Part shown: piece after piece, positions 27,080 through 36,180 of the stretch | Position numbering within the stretch: the first letter of the stretch is position 1 | Layout of the letters: the number at the start of each line of letters is the position of its first letter | Assembly (NCBI GenBank): GCA_016712745.1 | Contig: JADJQN010000015.1 | Location: 496,001-560,000 of the forward strand | From: Sandaracinaceae bacterium | GTDB lineage: Bacteria > Myxococcota_A > Polyangia > Polyangiales > JADJQN01 | DNA length: 64,000 bases | Direction of reading: 5' to 3' | Notes under the pieces: model-generated | What the model was told of the DNA's origin: nothing | The model's database searches: none | Seen by the model: the letters and a program-made list of their open reading frames with translations, nothing else | Made by a program: the position numbers and the translations under genes

Positions 27080-28470
27080 TGCGAGAGAACAACGACGAGG
27101 AACGGCCGCGCGCCATTGTTCTTGGCGTGCACATGCAAGGCGTGAGCGACGGAGAGTTCGACTCGTCGCTTTCCGAGCTCACACGCCTTGCGACAACGTT
27201 GGGACTCGACGTGGTGGGCCGCATCACGCAAAAGCGTAGCGGCCTCGCGACGGCAGCCGTCGTAGGGGGCGGCAAGCTGAAAGAGCTGGCCAAACTCACG
27301 GGCGGCACCGGTGTCATTCCGTCTGGCGCCAAGAACGCTAAGTCCGACGCTGACTCGGACACGGACCCGGACTCGGACTCAGACACGGACTCGGACACGG
27401 ACCCGGACTCGGATTCGGACTCGGACACCGAACCCCCCGCCAAGCTCGCCCAAGTCGTCGTCGTCGATCACGACCTCACCCCGTCACAGGCGCGCAACCT
27501 AGAAAAAGCTACGGGCGCCGAAGTTCTCGACCGCACTGCGGTCATCCTTTCCATCTTCCAGCGCCACGCGCGCTCACGCGAAGCAAAGCTCCAAGTCGAA
27601 ATCGCGCGCCTCGTCTATATGGCGCCTCGCTTGCGGGAAAGCGGTGCCGGCGCTGACCGTCAACGCGGCGGTATCGGCGGCAAGGGCGCGGGCGAGTCGG
27701 CCGTCGAGCTCGACAAGCGCAAGATCCGCGATCGTATTTCCGAGCTGCGCGAAGAGTTGAAGGCCCTCGAAGGAGAATCGCAGACGCGCCGCCAGCGCCG
27801 CGATCAGCACAACACCACCGCGCTCGTCGGCTATACCAACGCGGGCAAGTCATCGCTTATGCGCGCGCTCACTGGCAGCGATGTCTACGTGGCCGACAAG
27901 CTCTTTGCGACGCTTGATACGACGGTGCGCGCGCTTCAGCCCGAAACGAAACCGCGCATCCTGATCTCAGACACCGTCGGCTTCATCAAAAAGCTCCCCC
28001 ACGATTTGGTCGCGTCGTTTCGTTCGACTCTCGACGAAGCCCGTGACGCGCATCTCCTGCTGCACGTCGTTGACGCGTCGGATTTCGCATTCCGTTCGCA
28101 AATTGAGGTCACGCGTGATGTGCTGCGCGAGATGAAGATCGATGAATCGTCGATCGTTGTTGTGATGAATAAGATGGACAAGGTTCCCGAGGGCGAGCAC
28201 GCGAAGCTTCTCGAGGAGTTTCCGGACGCCATCTTCCTTTCCGCCAAGCGCCCCGACGATGTCGCGATGTTGCGCGAGAAGATCATCCAGTTCTTCGAGA
28301 AGGACATGCTCGAAGAAAATCTTTTCTTCCCCTACGCCGAAGGCAAACGCGTCGCCGAGGCGCATGCATCGTTTCGAGTGCTATCGGAAACTCACGACGA
28401 ACAAGGCACACACCTACGTGTACGTGCGCCCCGTGCTCTGCTTGAACAGCTAAAAAAGCCTGCGCATTGA
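27079..28470 (+). CDS. hflX: GTPase HflX with acidic insertion
   Basis: Ribosome-associated GTPase of 463 residues that splits stalled or heat-stressed ribosomes. N-terminal domain: GGGKLKELAKL and VVDHDLTPSQARNLEK, typical of HflX. GTPase domain: G1 GYTNAGKSS (about 251), G2/G3 region TLDTT and SDTVGFIKKLP, G4 NKMD, G5 SAKR. GTG 27079 is the likely start, overlapping the caspase gene's TAG (TAGTG); the long frame starting at 27061 would lie within that gene. Residues about 89-117 are an inserted acidic tract of Asp-Ser/Asp-Thr repeats between two parts of the N-terminal domain, coded by tandem hexanucleotides. Not known in canonical HflX. Confidence 0.93.
   Translation: MRENNDEERPRAIVLGVHMQGVSDGEFDSSLSELTRLATTLGLDVVGRITQKRSGLATAAVVGGGKLKELAKLTGGTGVIPSGAKNAKSDADSDTDPDSDSDTDSDTDPDSDSDSDTEPPAKLAQVVVVDHDLTPSQARNLEKATGAEVLDRTAVILSIFQRHARSREAKLQVEIARLVYMAPRLRESGAGADRQRGGIGGKGAGESAVELDKRKIRDRISELREELKALEGESQTRRQRRDQHNTTALVGYTNAGKSSLMRALTGSDVYVADKLFATLDTTVRALQPETKPRILISDTVGFIKKLPHDLVASFRSTLDEARDAHLLLHVVDASDFAFRSQIEVTRDVLREMKIDESSIVVVMNKMDKVPEGEHAKLLEEFPDAIFLSAKRPDDVAMLREKIIQFFEKDMLEENLFFPYAEGKRVAEAHASFRVLSETHDEQGTHLRVRAPRALLEQLKKPAH
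27346..27426 (+). repeat. Hexanucleotide tandem array inside hflX
   Basis: About thirteen copies of 6-base units (GACTCG, GACACG and variants such as GACCCG), all in frame, encode alternating Asp with Ser, Thr or Pro. Units are similar but not identical. Such arrays slip in replication and could vary in length between strains, changing only the size of the acidic loop of the protein. Confidence 0.85.
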
Positions 28471-28496
28471 GCCGTCCACAATTGCAGCGTAGCTGA

Positions 28497-28515
28497 GCGT
28501 TATCGGATATAACGC
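28497..28515. promoter_or_regulatory. Palindromic operator candidate upstream of MATE gene
   Basis: Perfect inverted repeat GCGTTAT-CGGAT-ATAACGC (7+5+7), ending 10 bases before the ATG of the MATE gene, in the 55-base gap after hflX. It may be a repressor binding site or an RNA hairpin overlapping the ribosome site. No regulator gene is adjacent. Confidence 0.45.
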
Positions 28516-28525
28516 GAGACCTCCC

Positions 28526-30007
28526 ATGGCAGAAGTCGACGTCGCCTCCTCCGAGAAGATCCCGTTCATTCATTGGGCGGACGCAAAGCGCATCATCATC
28601 CTGGCGGTGCCGGCGATGTTGGCGTTGCTCACGCAGACGCTCGTCAACACGGTTGACACCTATTTCTTCGGCAAGCTGCCCGAGCCTGACCACACCGACG
28701 GGCAAGCGATGCTCTCGGTCGCTCTCCCCTTGCTCTGGGGCATCGGCGGATTCTTCGCGGCGATTTCCGTTGGCACGCAGTCGATGGTCGCGCGACGCGA
28801 AGGGCAGGGCGAGCCGCAAGCGGCAGGTGCAGTGCTCATGAATGCGGTCGTGCTCGCCGTTGGCGTGAGCGTCGTGGTCGCTATCATCGGCTACTACTCC
28901 GTTGGCGCCATCTACCGCGTCTACTTGAACTTGAGTGCGACGATGGGTTCGTTCTCTGGTGGCTCGGCTGGTTCAGACGTTGCGCTCAACCGAATGGCTT
29001 CCGACGCGCATTTCAACAACGTCGCCATCGGTTATACGCAATGGCGTTTCGTCGGCGTCGTGCCGCTCGTGATCACCGCTGCCTACAAAGCGTACTTTGA
29101 TGGCACCGGCCGCACGTACGTTCACTTCGTCGCTGCCGTCGTGATGAACGTCGCGAACGTGATTCTGTGTTGGCTGCTCATCTTCGGGAATATGGGCATG
29201 CCGCGCATGGGCGTTGCTGGCGCAGGCGTCGCGGCCGCGGCCTCGTCTTGGGTAGGCCTCTTCGTCGTGATCCTTTTCTCGTTTGGCAAGAAGGATCGCA
29301 AGGACCGTTCTCCGTATCGCGCCAACACCATCTCGCGCAAAACCGTCTGGGAGATTGCGCGCATCTCCATTCCATCGGGCTTCGCCACCACCATCGTGAT
29401 GCTCGGCGTCTTGCTCTTCCGTCAGATCATTCAGGCGCTCGACTCGCAGCTCGGGCCGGATAGTGAAGCCATCAACGGCGCCGCTACGACGATCATCATC
29501 CAGGTCTTGAGCATGATGTTCTTCGCATGTTTGGCGCTGGGCGTCGCGACGGCCACCTTAGTATCGCAGGAGCTTGGGGCGGGCCGTCCCAACGCGGCCG
29601 AACGCGTTGCTTGGACGAGCGTGCGCCTGGGCGCGATCCTCTTTACGGTACTTGGCGCGCTGCAGGTCATGTTCCCTGAGTCGCTCATGCTGCTTTTCAA
29701 AGCGTCGCCAGGCGTAATGCACGTCGGTGTCAACGCGCTGCGCTTGATGGGGGCGTGTGGCCCGCTCATCGCATTCGCGATGATCTTCACGCAAGCGCTC
29801 TTTGGCGCTGGCAACACCCGCTACGTCATGTGGGTCGAGCTCTGCTTGCACTTCTTGTGGCTCGTGCCGGGCGCGTTTATCTTCGGCGTCTGGTTCAAGG
29901 GCGGCCTGTTCGGCGTCTGGGCAGTAGCCGCTGGCTACATCGCACTGCTCGCGTTCTTCATGTGGCTCGAGTTCCGTCGCGGCCGCTGGAAAACTATCAA
30001 GATCTAA
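28526..30007 (+). CDS. MATE family efflux transporter
   Basis: Integral membrane protein of 493 residues with about 12 helices, family MATE (multidrug and toxin extrusion), exporting cationic drugs or metabolites by sodium or proton antiport. Start of the first helix: ILAVPAMLALLTQTLVNTVDTYFFG, the usual MATE N-terminal fold; the second half repeats it (ISIPSGFATTIVMLGVLLFRQII). A glycine/serine-rich loop of about 30 residues after the fourth helix (SATMGSFSGGSAGSDVALN) is longer than usual. ATG 28526. The gene follows hflX with 55 bases containing a palindrome. It converges with the SanA-like gene, overlapping by 4 bases. Confidence 0.92.
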   Translation: MAEVDVASSEKIPFIHWADAKRIIILAVPAMLALLTQTLVNTVDTYFFGKLPEPDHTDGQAMLSVALPLLWGIGGFFAAISVGTQSMVARREGQGEPQAAGAVLMNAVVLAVGVSVVVAIIGYYSVGAIYRVYLNLSATMGSFSGGSAGSDVALNRMASDAHFNNVAIGYTQWRFVGVVPLVITAAYKAYFDGTGRTYVHFVAAVVMNVANVILCWLLIFGNMGMPRMGVAGAGVAAAASSWVGLFVVILFSFGKKDRKDRSPYRANTISRKTVWEIARISIPSGFATTIVMLGVLLFRQIIQALDSQLGPDSEAINGAATTIIIQVLSMMFFACLALGVATATLVSQELGAGRPNAAERVAWTSVRLGAILFTVLGALQVMFPESLMLLFKASPGVMHVGVNALRLMGACGPLIAFAMIFTQALFGAGNTRYVMWVELCLHFLWLVPGAFIFGVWFKGGLFGVWAVAAGYIALLAFFMWLEFRRGRWKTIKI

Positions 30008-30675
30008 AAGCCACTCGCTATCGGAATGCGCGGGCCAAGGAAGTGTGGTCTGCGGCCGAACGCGTGCGAGAACCACATGATGGCGCGTACGCCGCGTTCG
30101 CGTAGCCACATACGTGTCGTTCCGCCGTCAACGTCGCGCGCGTTGAACGCAATGGCGTCGATGCCGAAGGTGCGTGCGATCCAAAGCGCGCGTTCGTTGT
30201 GGAAACGCTGGCTGACGATTGTGAAACGGCGCAGGCCGAACACTTGCTGCGCGCGAACGATCGAATCGAATGTAGTGAACCCCGCGAAGTCCATGGTGAT
30301 CGCGGACTCAGCGACGCCCGCCGCAATGAGCGCCCGCTGCATATCGAGTGGCTCGTTGTAGCCGTCGTGACCGTTGTCGCCGCTGACCAGCAAATGCTGA
30401 ACCTTGCCGGCGCGATACAAGGCGGCTGCTGCTTCAATGCGATACGCGAAATAGAGGTTCGTCCGGCCGCTAGGCACTTTCGCCGCCGTCCCGAGCACTA
30501 GCCCCACACGGTTCGTTGGCAGATTCGCGAGGTCCGAGTAAAGGCGACCGCCGGCATAGTCCGCAATGCGCCACTCTCCAAAACACGCGGCGAGAACCAG
30601 TAGCGCCAGCGCCACAGCCCCCCACATACGCAGGCGTGCCCACTTCGATGTCCCCATCAACAAACCCGAACGCAT
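30004..30675 (-). CDS. SanA/YdcF-like DUF218 protein
   Basis: Inner-membrane anchored DUF218 protein of 223 residues. A membrane helix at about residues 17-32 (MWGAVALALLVLAACFGEW) is followed by the domain: VGLVLGTAAKVPSGRTNLYF, KVQHLLVSGDNG, RFTIVSQRFHNERALWIAR. This matches SanA of E. coli (vancomycin and envelope permeability) rather than the cytoplasmic YdcF. ATG 30675 is used (ATG 30657 also fits); upstream codons overlap the neighbouring lipoprotein gene. It lies 16 bases after that lipoprotein on the same strand. Confidence 0.85.
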   Translation of the reverse strand: MRSGLLMGTSKWARLRMWGAVALALLVLAACFGEWRIADYAGGRLYSDLANLPTNRVGLVLGTAAKVPSGRTNLYFAYRIEAAAALYRAGKVQHLLVSGDNGHDGYNEPLDMQRALIAAGVAESAITMDFAGFTTFDSIVRAQQVFGLRRFTIVSQRFHNERALWIARTFGIDAIAFNARDVDGGTTRMWLRERGVRAIMWFSHAFGRRPHFLGPRIPIASGF

Positions 30676-30691
30676 CTTGCGCTCGACAGAG

Positions 30692-31333
30692 TTAGAACTC
30701 GGTGGCATCGGCCGGGGGAACGCGGGACGGGGGAAGCAAGCGCAAGCGGCCTGAGCAGAAGGACGCCCAAGCGGCGCCCATTTCTTCTTCGTGGATGCGG
30801 GCGTTGGCAGCGCAGGCTCGGTACGCAGCGCGAGCGCGCTCGAGATAAGGCGATGCATTGAAAGCCACCACGTCACGATACGCATCGGCGATCGCGGGTT
30901 CGTCTGCGAGTTCGTCAGGAATTGGAATTGAGAGCATGGACTGCGCGGCGTTCTCGTAAATGAGACCGACAATGGCGCCGCCCATAATGCGCTGGCGTGG
31001 CTCTTCTTCGGCAGCGGCGTCCAGCTCGCGCGAGGCGGCCGCAAGAGCACGGGATTTGTGGTGAAGCCATTCACCGAGCGTGGTCTGCGACCAGGTCTCC
31101 AACGTGGCCGAGTCCCGGCGCGTTGGAACGTCGGGCATGTTGATCAAGGTCGAGCTCGCGGCGAGCTGCCAGCCAAGGCGCATGTGCTCGGTCATTTCCT
31201 CTCGCGGCATCGGAGGCTCAGGCAGGGCGCCGAGAGTCGGCGACGCGGTTGTGCTTCCCGCGGCGAGCGTGTGCTGTGACCCACCGCAGCCGATTGCGAC
31301 GCTCACCCATGCGATTGCCCACCACGTGCGCAT
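30692..31333 (-). CDS. Hypothetical lipoprotein
   Basis: Protein of 213 residues with a lipoprotein signal (RTWWAIAWVSVAIGC, Cys16). After a low-complexity Ala/Thr/Pro stretch, the mature part is largely alpha-helical, with many alanines and charged residues (LETWSQTTLGEWLHHKSRALAAASRELDAAAEEEPRQRI-type pattern, here described not quoted in full). I do not recognise the family. It lies between miaA and the SanA-like gene on one strand. ATG 31333 is used; an in-frame TTG at 31354 is less likely. Confidence 0.72.
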   Translation of the reverse strand: MRTWWAIAWVSVAIGCGGSQHTLAAGSTTASPTLGALPEPPMPREEMTEHMRLGWQLAASSTLINMPDVPTRRDSATLETWSQTTLGEWLHHKSRALAAASRELDAAAEEEPRQRIMGGAIVGLIYENAAQSMLSIPIPDELADEPAIADAYRDVVAFNASPYLERARAAYRACAANARIHEEEMGAAWASFCSGRLRLLPPSRVPPADATEF

Positions 31334-31400
31334 GCGAGAAAGCCTACACGCCAAGGTTCAAGATCGCGAAAAGGTGTGCTTGCGGGCGGGCGCACCCGAC

Positions 31401-32345
31401 TTATTTACGTAAATGAACCCGAATCTCGCTGAGCTGCGCAACCGCCGATAGGGCCGCCGCGGGGAGTTTTGCGTGCACCCCAGGCTCGTTCTTCCACCAG
31501 GTGCGCTGGCGCCTTGCGTAGATGCGCGTGCTGCGAATGATAGCGGTGCGAGTTTGATCAAGCGAGACGTTGCCCTGAATACGGGCGATCATTTCGCGAT
31601 AACCGACGCTTTGCAGCGCGCGAACATCGGGGCCCCAGCGCGCCAGCAGCGCTCGCACTTCATCCTCAAATCCCGCTGCCAGCATTGTGTCCGTTCGCGC
31701 AATGATGCGTTCAGTAACAAGCTCAGCATCATCGGCGAGCACAAAGGTGAGAGTGTTGTAGCGAGGCGCTCCGAGGGCGTGCTCGTGATGGAGATCTCCG
31801 AGCGCGTGCCCCGTCTGGCTGTGCACCTCGAGCGCCCGAATGATGCGAATGCGGTCGTTGGCGTGAATAGCTTTCGCCGCCCGCGGATCCACTTCGCGCA
31901 GCCGTGCGTGAAGCGCTCCCAAGCCGAGTGCCATCGCTTCCTTTTCGAGCGCCGCCCGCAACGCGTGATCCACGGGCGGCAAATCGACCAAGCCTCGCAA
32001 GAGTGCACGCAGCCAAAGGCCCGTCCCGCCCACCACGATGGGAACGTGACCACGGGCAATCGTTGCGGCAATCGCTTCGTCTGCGAGGGCAGCGTACTGA
32101 GCAGCGTCAATCGGCGCGTCAGCGTCGGCCACGTCGATCAAATGGTGCGCAATGCCTGCGAGCTCTTCTACCGTGGGTTTGGCCGAGCCAATATCGAAGC
32201 CCCGGTAAACCTGAACACTGTCCGCGCCAATTAACTCGCCGCCGAACATGCGCGCGAGCGCAAGCGCCGCAGCCGTCTTGCCCGAAGCAGTCGGCCCGAC
32301 AACGGCGAGCATGGGTTCGTCGCGTATCGGCGCAGTCCTACTCAT
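31401..32345 (-). CDS. miaA: tRNA dimethylallyltransferase MiaA
   Basis: 314-residue enzyme transferring a dimethylallyl group to adenosine 37 of tRNAs that read U-initial codons. P-loop VVGPTASGKTAAALALA near the N terminus, D(S)VQVYRG with DIGSAKPT, HHLIDVADAD, and GGTGLWLRALLRGL are the family blocks; C-terminal part has LQSVGYREM and YARRQRTWW. ATG 32345 overlaps the TGA of mutL (ATGA); upstream codons to 32462 run inside mutL. The pair mutL-miaA is conserved in proteobacteria, supporting the start and co-transcription. Confidence 0.96.
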   Translation of the reverse strand: MSRTAPIRDEPMLAVVGPTASGKTAAALALARMFGGELIGADSVQVYRGFDIGSAKPTVEELAGIAHHLIDVADADAPIDAAQYAALADEAIAATIARGHVPIVVGGTGLWLRALLRGLVDLPPVDHALRAALEKEAMALGLGALHARLREVDPRAAKAIHANDRIRIIRALEVHSQTGHALGDLHHEHALGAPRYNTLTFVLADDAELVTERIIARTDTMLAAGFEDEVRALLARWGPDVRALQSVGYREMIARIQGNVSLDQTRTAIIRSTRIYARRQRTWWKNEPGVHAKLPAAALSAVAQLSEIRVHLRK

Positions 32346-34066
32346 CGACCGAGGCGCCGCGCGAGCTCCGCAAAGGGCATCGTGAAGACGACGGGGCGAC
32401 CGTGCGGGGAGTAGGCGTTCACATCTTCCACTTCGTCGAGCGCGCGCAGAAGAGCGGTGCACTCCGCGGGTGAGAGCGCGTCACCGGCCCGAAGCGCTCC
32501 GTGACAGGCCATGCTTGAAAGAGTTGCGTCTATCGCGTCGCCCACGTCCTTTGTGGCAACCCGCGCAAAGTCCTCGAGCACACTGTGCAAGAGCGGCGCG
32601 GGCGAAGCCCGTCGCAAGAGCGATGGAATCGCGTGCACGGCAGCGGTCGTTTCGCCGATGCGCGTCACATCGAGTCCAAGCGCCATGAGTTCGTCGCGCA
32701 TCGCCTCAACGAGCTCTGCTTGCGCGGAGGAGACTTCGACCCGTTCTGGAAAGAGTAGACGCTGAACTGCGACGTCGCGCGCGAGATAGGCCTTGCGAAG
32801 TCGGTCGTAGCGCACACGCTCGTCCGCGGCATGCTGGTCTATGAAGTGCAGGGCATCTTCATTTTCACACACGAGCAGCATGCGTTTGACCTGCGCTAGA
32901 ACGCGTAAACTACCAAAGAGGCTGCGCGAGGCATGAATCTCAGGCGTAGATTCACGTACCTGCATGGATCCGAACAGATCCGCAGAAAGAGGTGACGCAA
33001 CCGCTGCGGCGAGGCCCCACGCCTCATTCGCCGCCGTCTCGCGCGCGGCATCGCGCTTTTCACGTGCGACCGGCGTAGACCACGAAGCGCTGCCCAAGGA
33101 TGGGGCAAGAATCCGGGTAATCGCGTCGTAGATCGCGCGGGCATCCTGAAAACGGACTTCGGCTTTTTGTGGATGCACGTTCACATCGACGCGCTCGGGA
33201 TCGACCGTAATGTGAATGACGCCAGTCGGAAAGCGCCCAGCGGCGAGTGCACCGCCGTAGGCGAATGCAACAGCGCGTGCAATCGCGCGTTCCTGGACTG
33301 CACGTCGATTGACGAAGACGTACAGGCCACCTGCGCCGGATCGGGCATGCTCGGGCGTGCCCAGAAGTGCGAGCACCGTCACGCCCTCACGCACTCCCTC
33401 GATCTGCGTGAGCGCCTCGCCAGCAAAGGCTTTTCTCGCGCGCGCTTCGAGCGATTCAACCGGTAGATATTCACGAAGCACGCGCCCTTCGCGCAACAAC
33501 GTCAGGTGCAACTCAGGAGTGGCAAGCGCTGCGCGCAGGCATACCTCAGTGATGTGCGCGAGCTCGGTTGCCTGCGTCTTGAGAAACTTTCGGCGCGCCG
33601 GAACGTTGTAGAACAGATCGCGCACTTCAACGGAGGTGCCCGGCGCAATACCGATAGCACTCACGGTGGGCGGACTTCCGCCCTCCGCGATCACCCGCGT
33701 GCCTTCGAGCGCGTCGTGCTCCTTGGTGGACAGTGTAAGGCGTGACACCGACGCAATCGAAGGAAGCGCCTCGCCACGAAAACCGTACGTGGCGATGGTC
33801 GTGAGGTCATCGCGCTCGCGAAGCTTGCTCGTGGCGTGGCGCTTCAACGACAGCAACGCGTCCTCGCGCACCATCCCTGTTCCATCGTCGGTAACGCGCA
33901 GTAGCCCCACGCCGCCCCCACTTACTTCGACCACGATGCGCGTGCCGCCGGCATCCAGCGCATTGTCGAGCAACTCGCGCACTACGCTAGCCGGTCGTTC
34001 AATCACTTCGCCGGCTGCGATTTGATCGATGAGCGCGTCATCGAGCACGCTTATCCGCTGGGCCAT
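32342..34066 (-). CDS. mutL: DNA mismatch repair protein MutL
   Basis: 574-residue GHKL ATPase that links MutS to strand incision. N-terminal motifs: IAAGEVIERPASVVRELLDNALDAG (ATP-binding site E and N), DDGTGM, RHATSKL and YGFRGEALPSI. The second part has the dimerisation domain (LACHGALRAG-type sequence, HGRPV near the C terminus). No DQHAxxE(X)4E endonuclease motif is complete; DQHAADERVRYDRL is present in the C-terminal domain, so an endonuclease role is uncertain. ATG 34066. Followed immediately by miaA. Divergent from a secreted phosphodiesterase, with 84 bases between. Confidence 0.95.
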   Translation of the reverse strand: MAQRISVLDDALIDQIAAGEVIERPASVVRELLDNALDAGGTRIVVEVSGGGVGLLRVTDDGTGMVREDALLSLKRHATSKLRERDDLTTIATYGFRGEALPSIASVSRLTLSTKEHDALEGTRVIAEGGSPPTVSAIGIAPGTSVEVRDLFYNVPARRKFLKTQATELAHITEVCLRAALATPELHLTLLREGRVLREYLPVESLEARARKAFAGEALTQIEGVREGVTVLALLGTPEHARSGAGGLYVFVNRRAVQERAIARAVAFAYGGALAAGRFPTGVIHITVDPERVDVNVHPQKAEVRFQDARAIYDAITRILAPSLGSASWSTPVAREKRDAARETAANEAWGLAAAVASPLSADLFGSMQVRESTPEIHASRSLFGSLRVLAQVKRMLLVCENEDALHFIDQHAADERVRYDRLRKAYLARDVAVQRLLFPERVEVSSAQAELVEAMRDELMALGLDVTRIGETTAAVHAIPSLLRRASPAPLLHSVLEDFARVATKDVGDAIDATLSSMACHGALRAGDALSPAECTALLRALDEVEDVNAYSPHGRPVVFTMPFAELARRLGR

Positions 34067-34150
34067 GGGCTACGGAAGTTATCACGTCCGGAACGTTGAT
34101 TCTCGATCGTCCATTGACCGGACCTTTCGCGGGAATTACGGTCTCGACCG

Positions 34151-36142
34151 ATGCATGCCTTCCGCGTTTCCGCCGTCTTGGTTATCTTGATCGCTCTGAC
34201 CGGCTGTAAATCCTGCAAGCCCAGCACGCCCGGCACGCCCGGCACGGCTCAAACATCTGCCGCCACTCGCACGGCGCCGCATGGCCGCATGATCGTGCTT
34301 GGGTTCGATGGTGTTGATCCGCGATGGCTGGAGCAGTGGGTAGGGCAGGGCAAGCTTCCCAATCTGAAGCGTTTGATGGAAGCCGAGCAGGGCCGCGCTT
34401 ATCGACACCTCGGGTCGACTAACCCGCCCCAGTCACCAGTGGCCTGGACATCGTTCGCAACCGGGACGCGCCCCGGCGCGCACGGCATCTACGATTTCAT
34501 TTCGCGTCGATTGAATCGCCAACCGGGTCTTCCTCCGGTTACGCCGCAGGTCGCGACCAGTAGCTTTGCGGTCCAAGAGGCTGGGCCACCCGTCGCGCGC
34601 AATCTCCGAACAGGCGAACCGTTCTGGCAGAACCTCGGCAACCACGGTGTGCGTGTGGTTGCGCTCAACGTGCCGTACAGCTTCCCGCCTGATCCGATGC
34701 GTGACGGGCGCATGCTCAGCGGTCTTGGCGTTCCGGATCTTCGGGAGACGAACAGCACTTTTACCTACGCGGGCACCGAAGTGAGACCCGGTCCAAATCC
34801 TGGTGGCGGCGTGATGCTTCCTCTCGTTGTTACGGATGGCGTCGGACGCTTCGACCTGGAAGGTCCCAGCATTCCCGGTGGCCAAGGCGAGCGCATGAAG
34901 CTTCCGGTGGAAGTTCGTGCGAGCTCTGAGCAAGCGATGACAGTGACGATCGATGGGCACGAGATGCAGATGCGCGTACGTGAGTTCAGTCCGTGGATTC
35001 GCGTCACGTTCAATCACGATGGTACCAATGTGACCGGCATTTTGCAGATGGTCGCCCTCGAAGCGCAGCCGCGCATGCGCCTCTTTGTGACCCCGATTAG
35101 CTTCGACCCACGTCATCAATACTCGCCAATCGCATACCCGCAGCATTTTGCGGTCGATCTTTCCGACGACCTGCAGAGCGATTTCAAAACAGTAGGCTGG
35201 GATCACGATACGAGCGCGCTCAACGCCGAAGTGATCGACGAGGAGCTATTTCTTCGCGACATGAACACCATTGAGACGCAGCGGACGCAGATGCTTGTCT
35301 CGCGGTTTCAAGCGAACGACTGGGACCTTCTGTTGTGGGTTTCGACGGCGACCGATCGCGCATCGCATATGTTCTATCGCCTGACCGACCCGCAGCATCC
35401 ACGCTACGACGCTGCCTTGGCGTCACGCTTTGGCAACGCCATCGAGGAGCAATATCGTCGCATGGATGCGACCGTCGGACGGATAGTCGCGATGATGAGG
35501 CCGGACGACACATTGGTCATCCTCTCTGACCACGGTTTTCACAACTACCGTCGCGGCCTGCACATCAACCAATGGCTGCGTCAGCAAGGACTTCTATTCC
35601 TGCGCAACGATGCCGAAGCATCGGACCGCGAATTCCTTCTCGACGTCGATTGGACGCGCACCAAGGCCTACGCGATGGGCACCGGCCAAATCTATTTGAA
35701 CGTGCGCGGACGCGAGCGCGATGGCATCGTCAACGAGTCGGACGTCGCAGCGCTCTCGCGACAGATCCGCGACGGTTTGCGTGCTCTGCGCGACACCGAG
35801 CGCGGCAACGCAACCGTGGTGCACGAGGTCTACATCGGCGCCGACGTCTTCCGAGGGGGCCGTTCGAGTGACGCGCCCGATTTGCAGGTTGCGTTCGCCG
35901 AGAACTACCGCACGAGTTGGGAATCCATCCTAGGCGGGATCCCCGCAGGGCTCTTTCTCGACAACGACAAAAAGTGGAGCGGCGATCACGCAGCGAGCGA
36001 TGTGTCGGAAACTCCCGGCATCATCATTTCTAACCGCGCCCTTCGCAGCGAGCATCCCGAGATTATCGATTTCGCGCCCACAATGGCCCATTTCTTCGAT
36101 CAGCCAATTCCGGCGAGCTACGAAGGCCACTCGTTCTTTTAG
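34151..36142 (+). CDS. Alkaline-phosphatase-superfamily phosphodiesterase lipoprotein
   Basis: Lipoprotein of 663 residues (signal ending LIALTGC, Cys19) of the type I phosphodiesterase/nucleotide pyrophosphatase family. Metal and nucleophile motifs: VLGFDGVDP, PVAWTSFATGTRPGAHGIYD with Thr as likely nucleophile, and VILSDHGFHNYRRG with metal-binding Asp and His. The middle region (about 190-320) contains a beta-rich insert. It should hydrolyse phosphodiester or phosphonate bonds outside the cell; substrate unknown. ATG 34151 gives the signal. Ends 38 bases before the convergent NAD(P)-binding protein. Confidence 0.85.
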   Translation: MHAFRVSAVLVILIALTGCKSCKPSTPGTPGTAQTSAATRTAPHGRMIVLGFDGVDPRWLEQWVGQGKLPNLKRLMEAEQGRAYRHLGSTNPPQSPVAWTSFATGTRPGAHGIYDFISRRLNRQPGLPPVTPQVATSSFAVQEAGPPVARNLRTGEPFWQNLGNHGVRVVALNVPYSFPPDPMRDGRMLSGLGVPDLRETNSTFTYAGTEVRPGPNPGGGVMLPLVVTDGVGRFDLEGPSIPGGQGERMKLPVEVRASSEQAMTVTIDGHEMQMRVREFSPWIRVTFNHDGTNVTGILQMVALEAQPRMRLFVTPISFDPRHQYSPIAYPQHFAVDLSDDLQSDFKTVGWDHDTSALNAEVIDEELFLRDMNTIETQRTQMLVSRFQANDWDLLLWVSTATDRASHMFYRLTDPQHPRYDAALASRFGNAIEEQYRRMDATVGRIVAMMRPDDTLVILSDHGFHNYRRGLHINQWLRQQGLLFLRNDAEASDREFLLDVDWTRTKAYAMGTGQIYLNVRGRERDGIVNESDVAALSRQIRDGLRALRDTERGNATVVHEVYIGADVFRGGRSSDAPDLQVAFAENYRTSWESILGGIPAGLFLDNDKKWSGDHAASDVSETPGIIISNRALRSEHPEIIDFAPTMAHFFDQPIPASYEGHSFF

Positions 36143-36180
36143 ATCCGCTTGCCCCGAGACCAGGAACCCGGGAATGAGAG

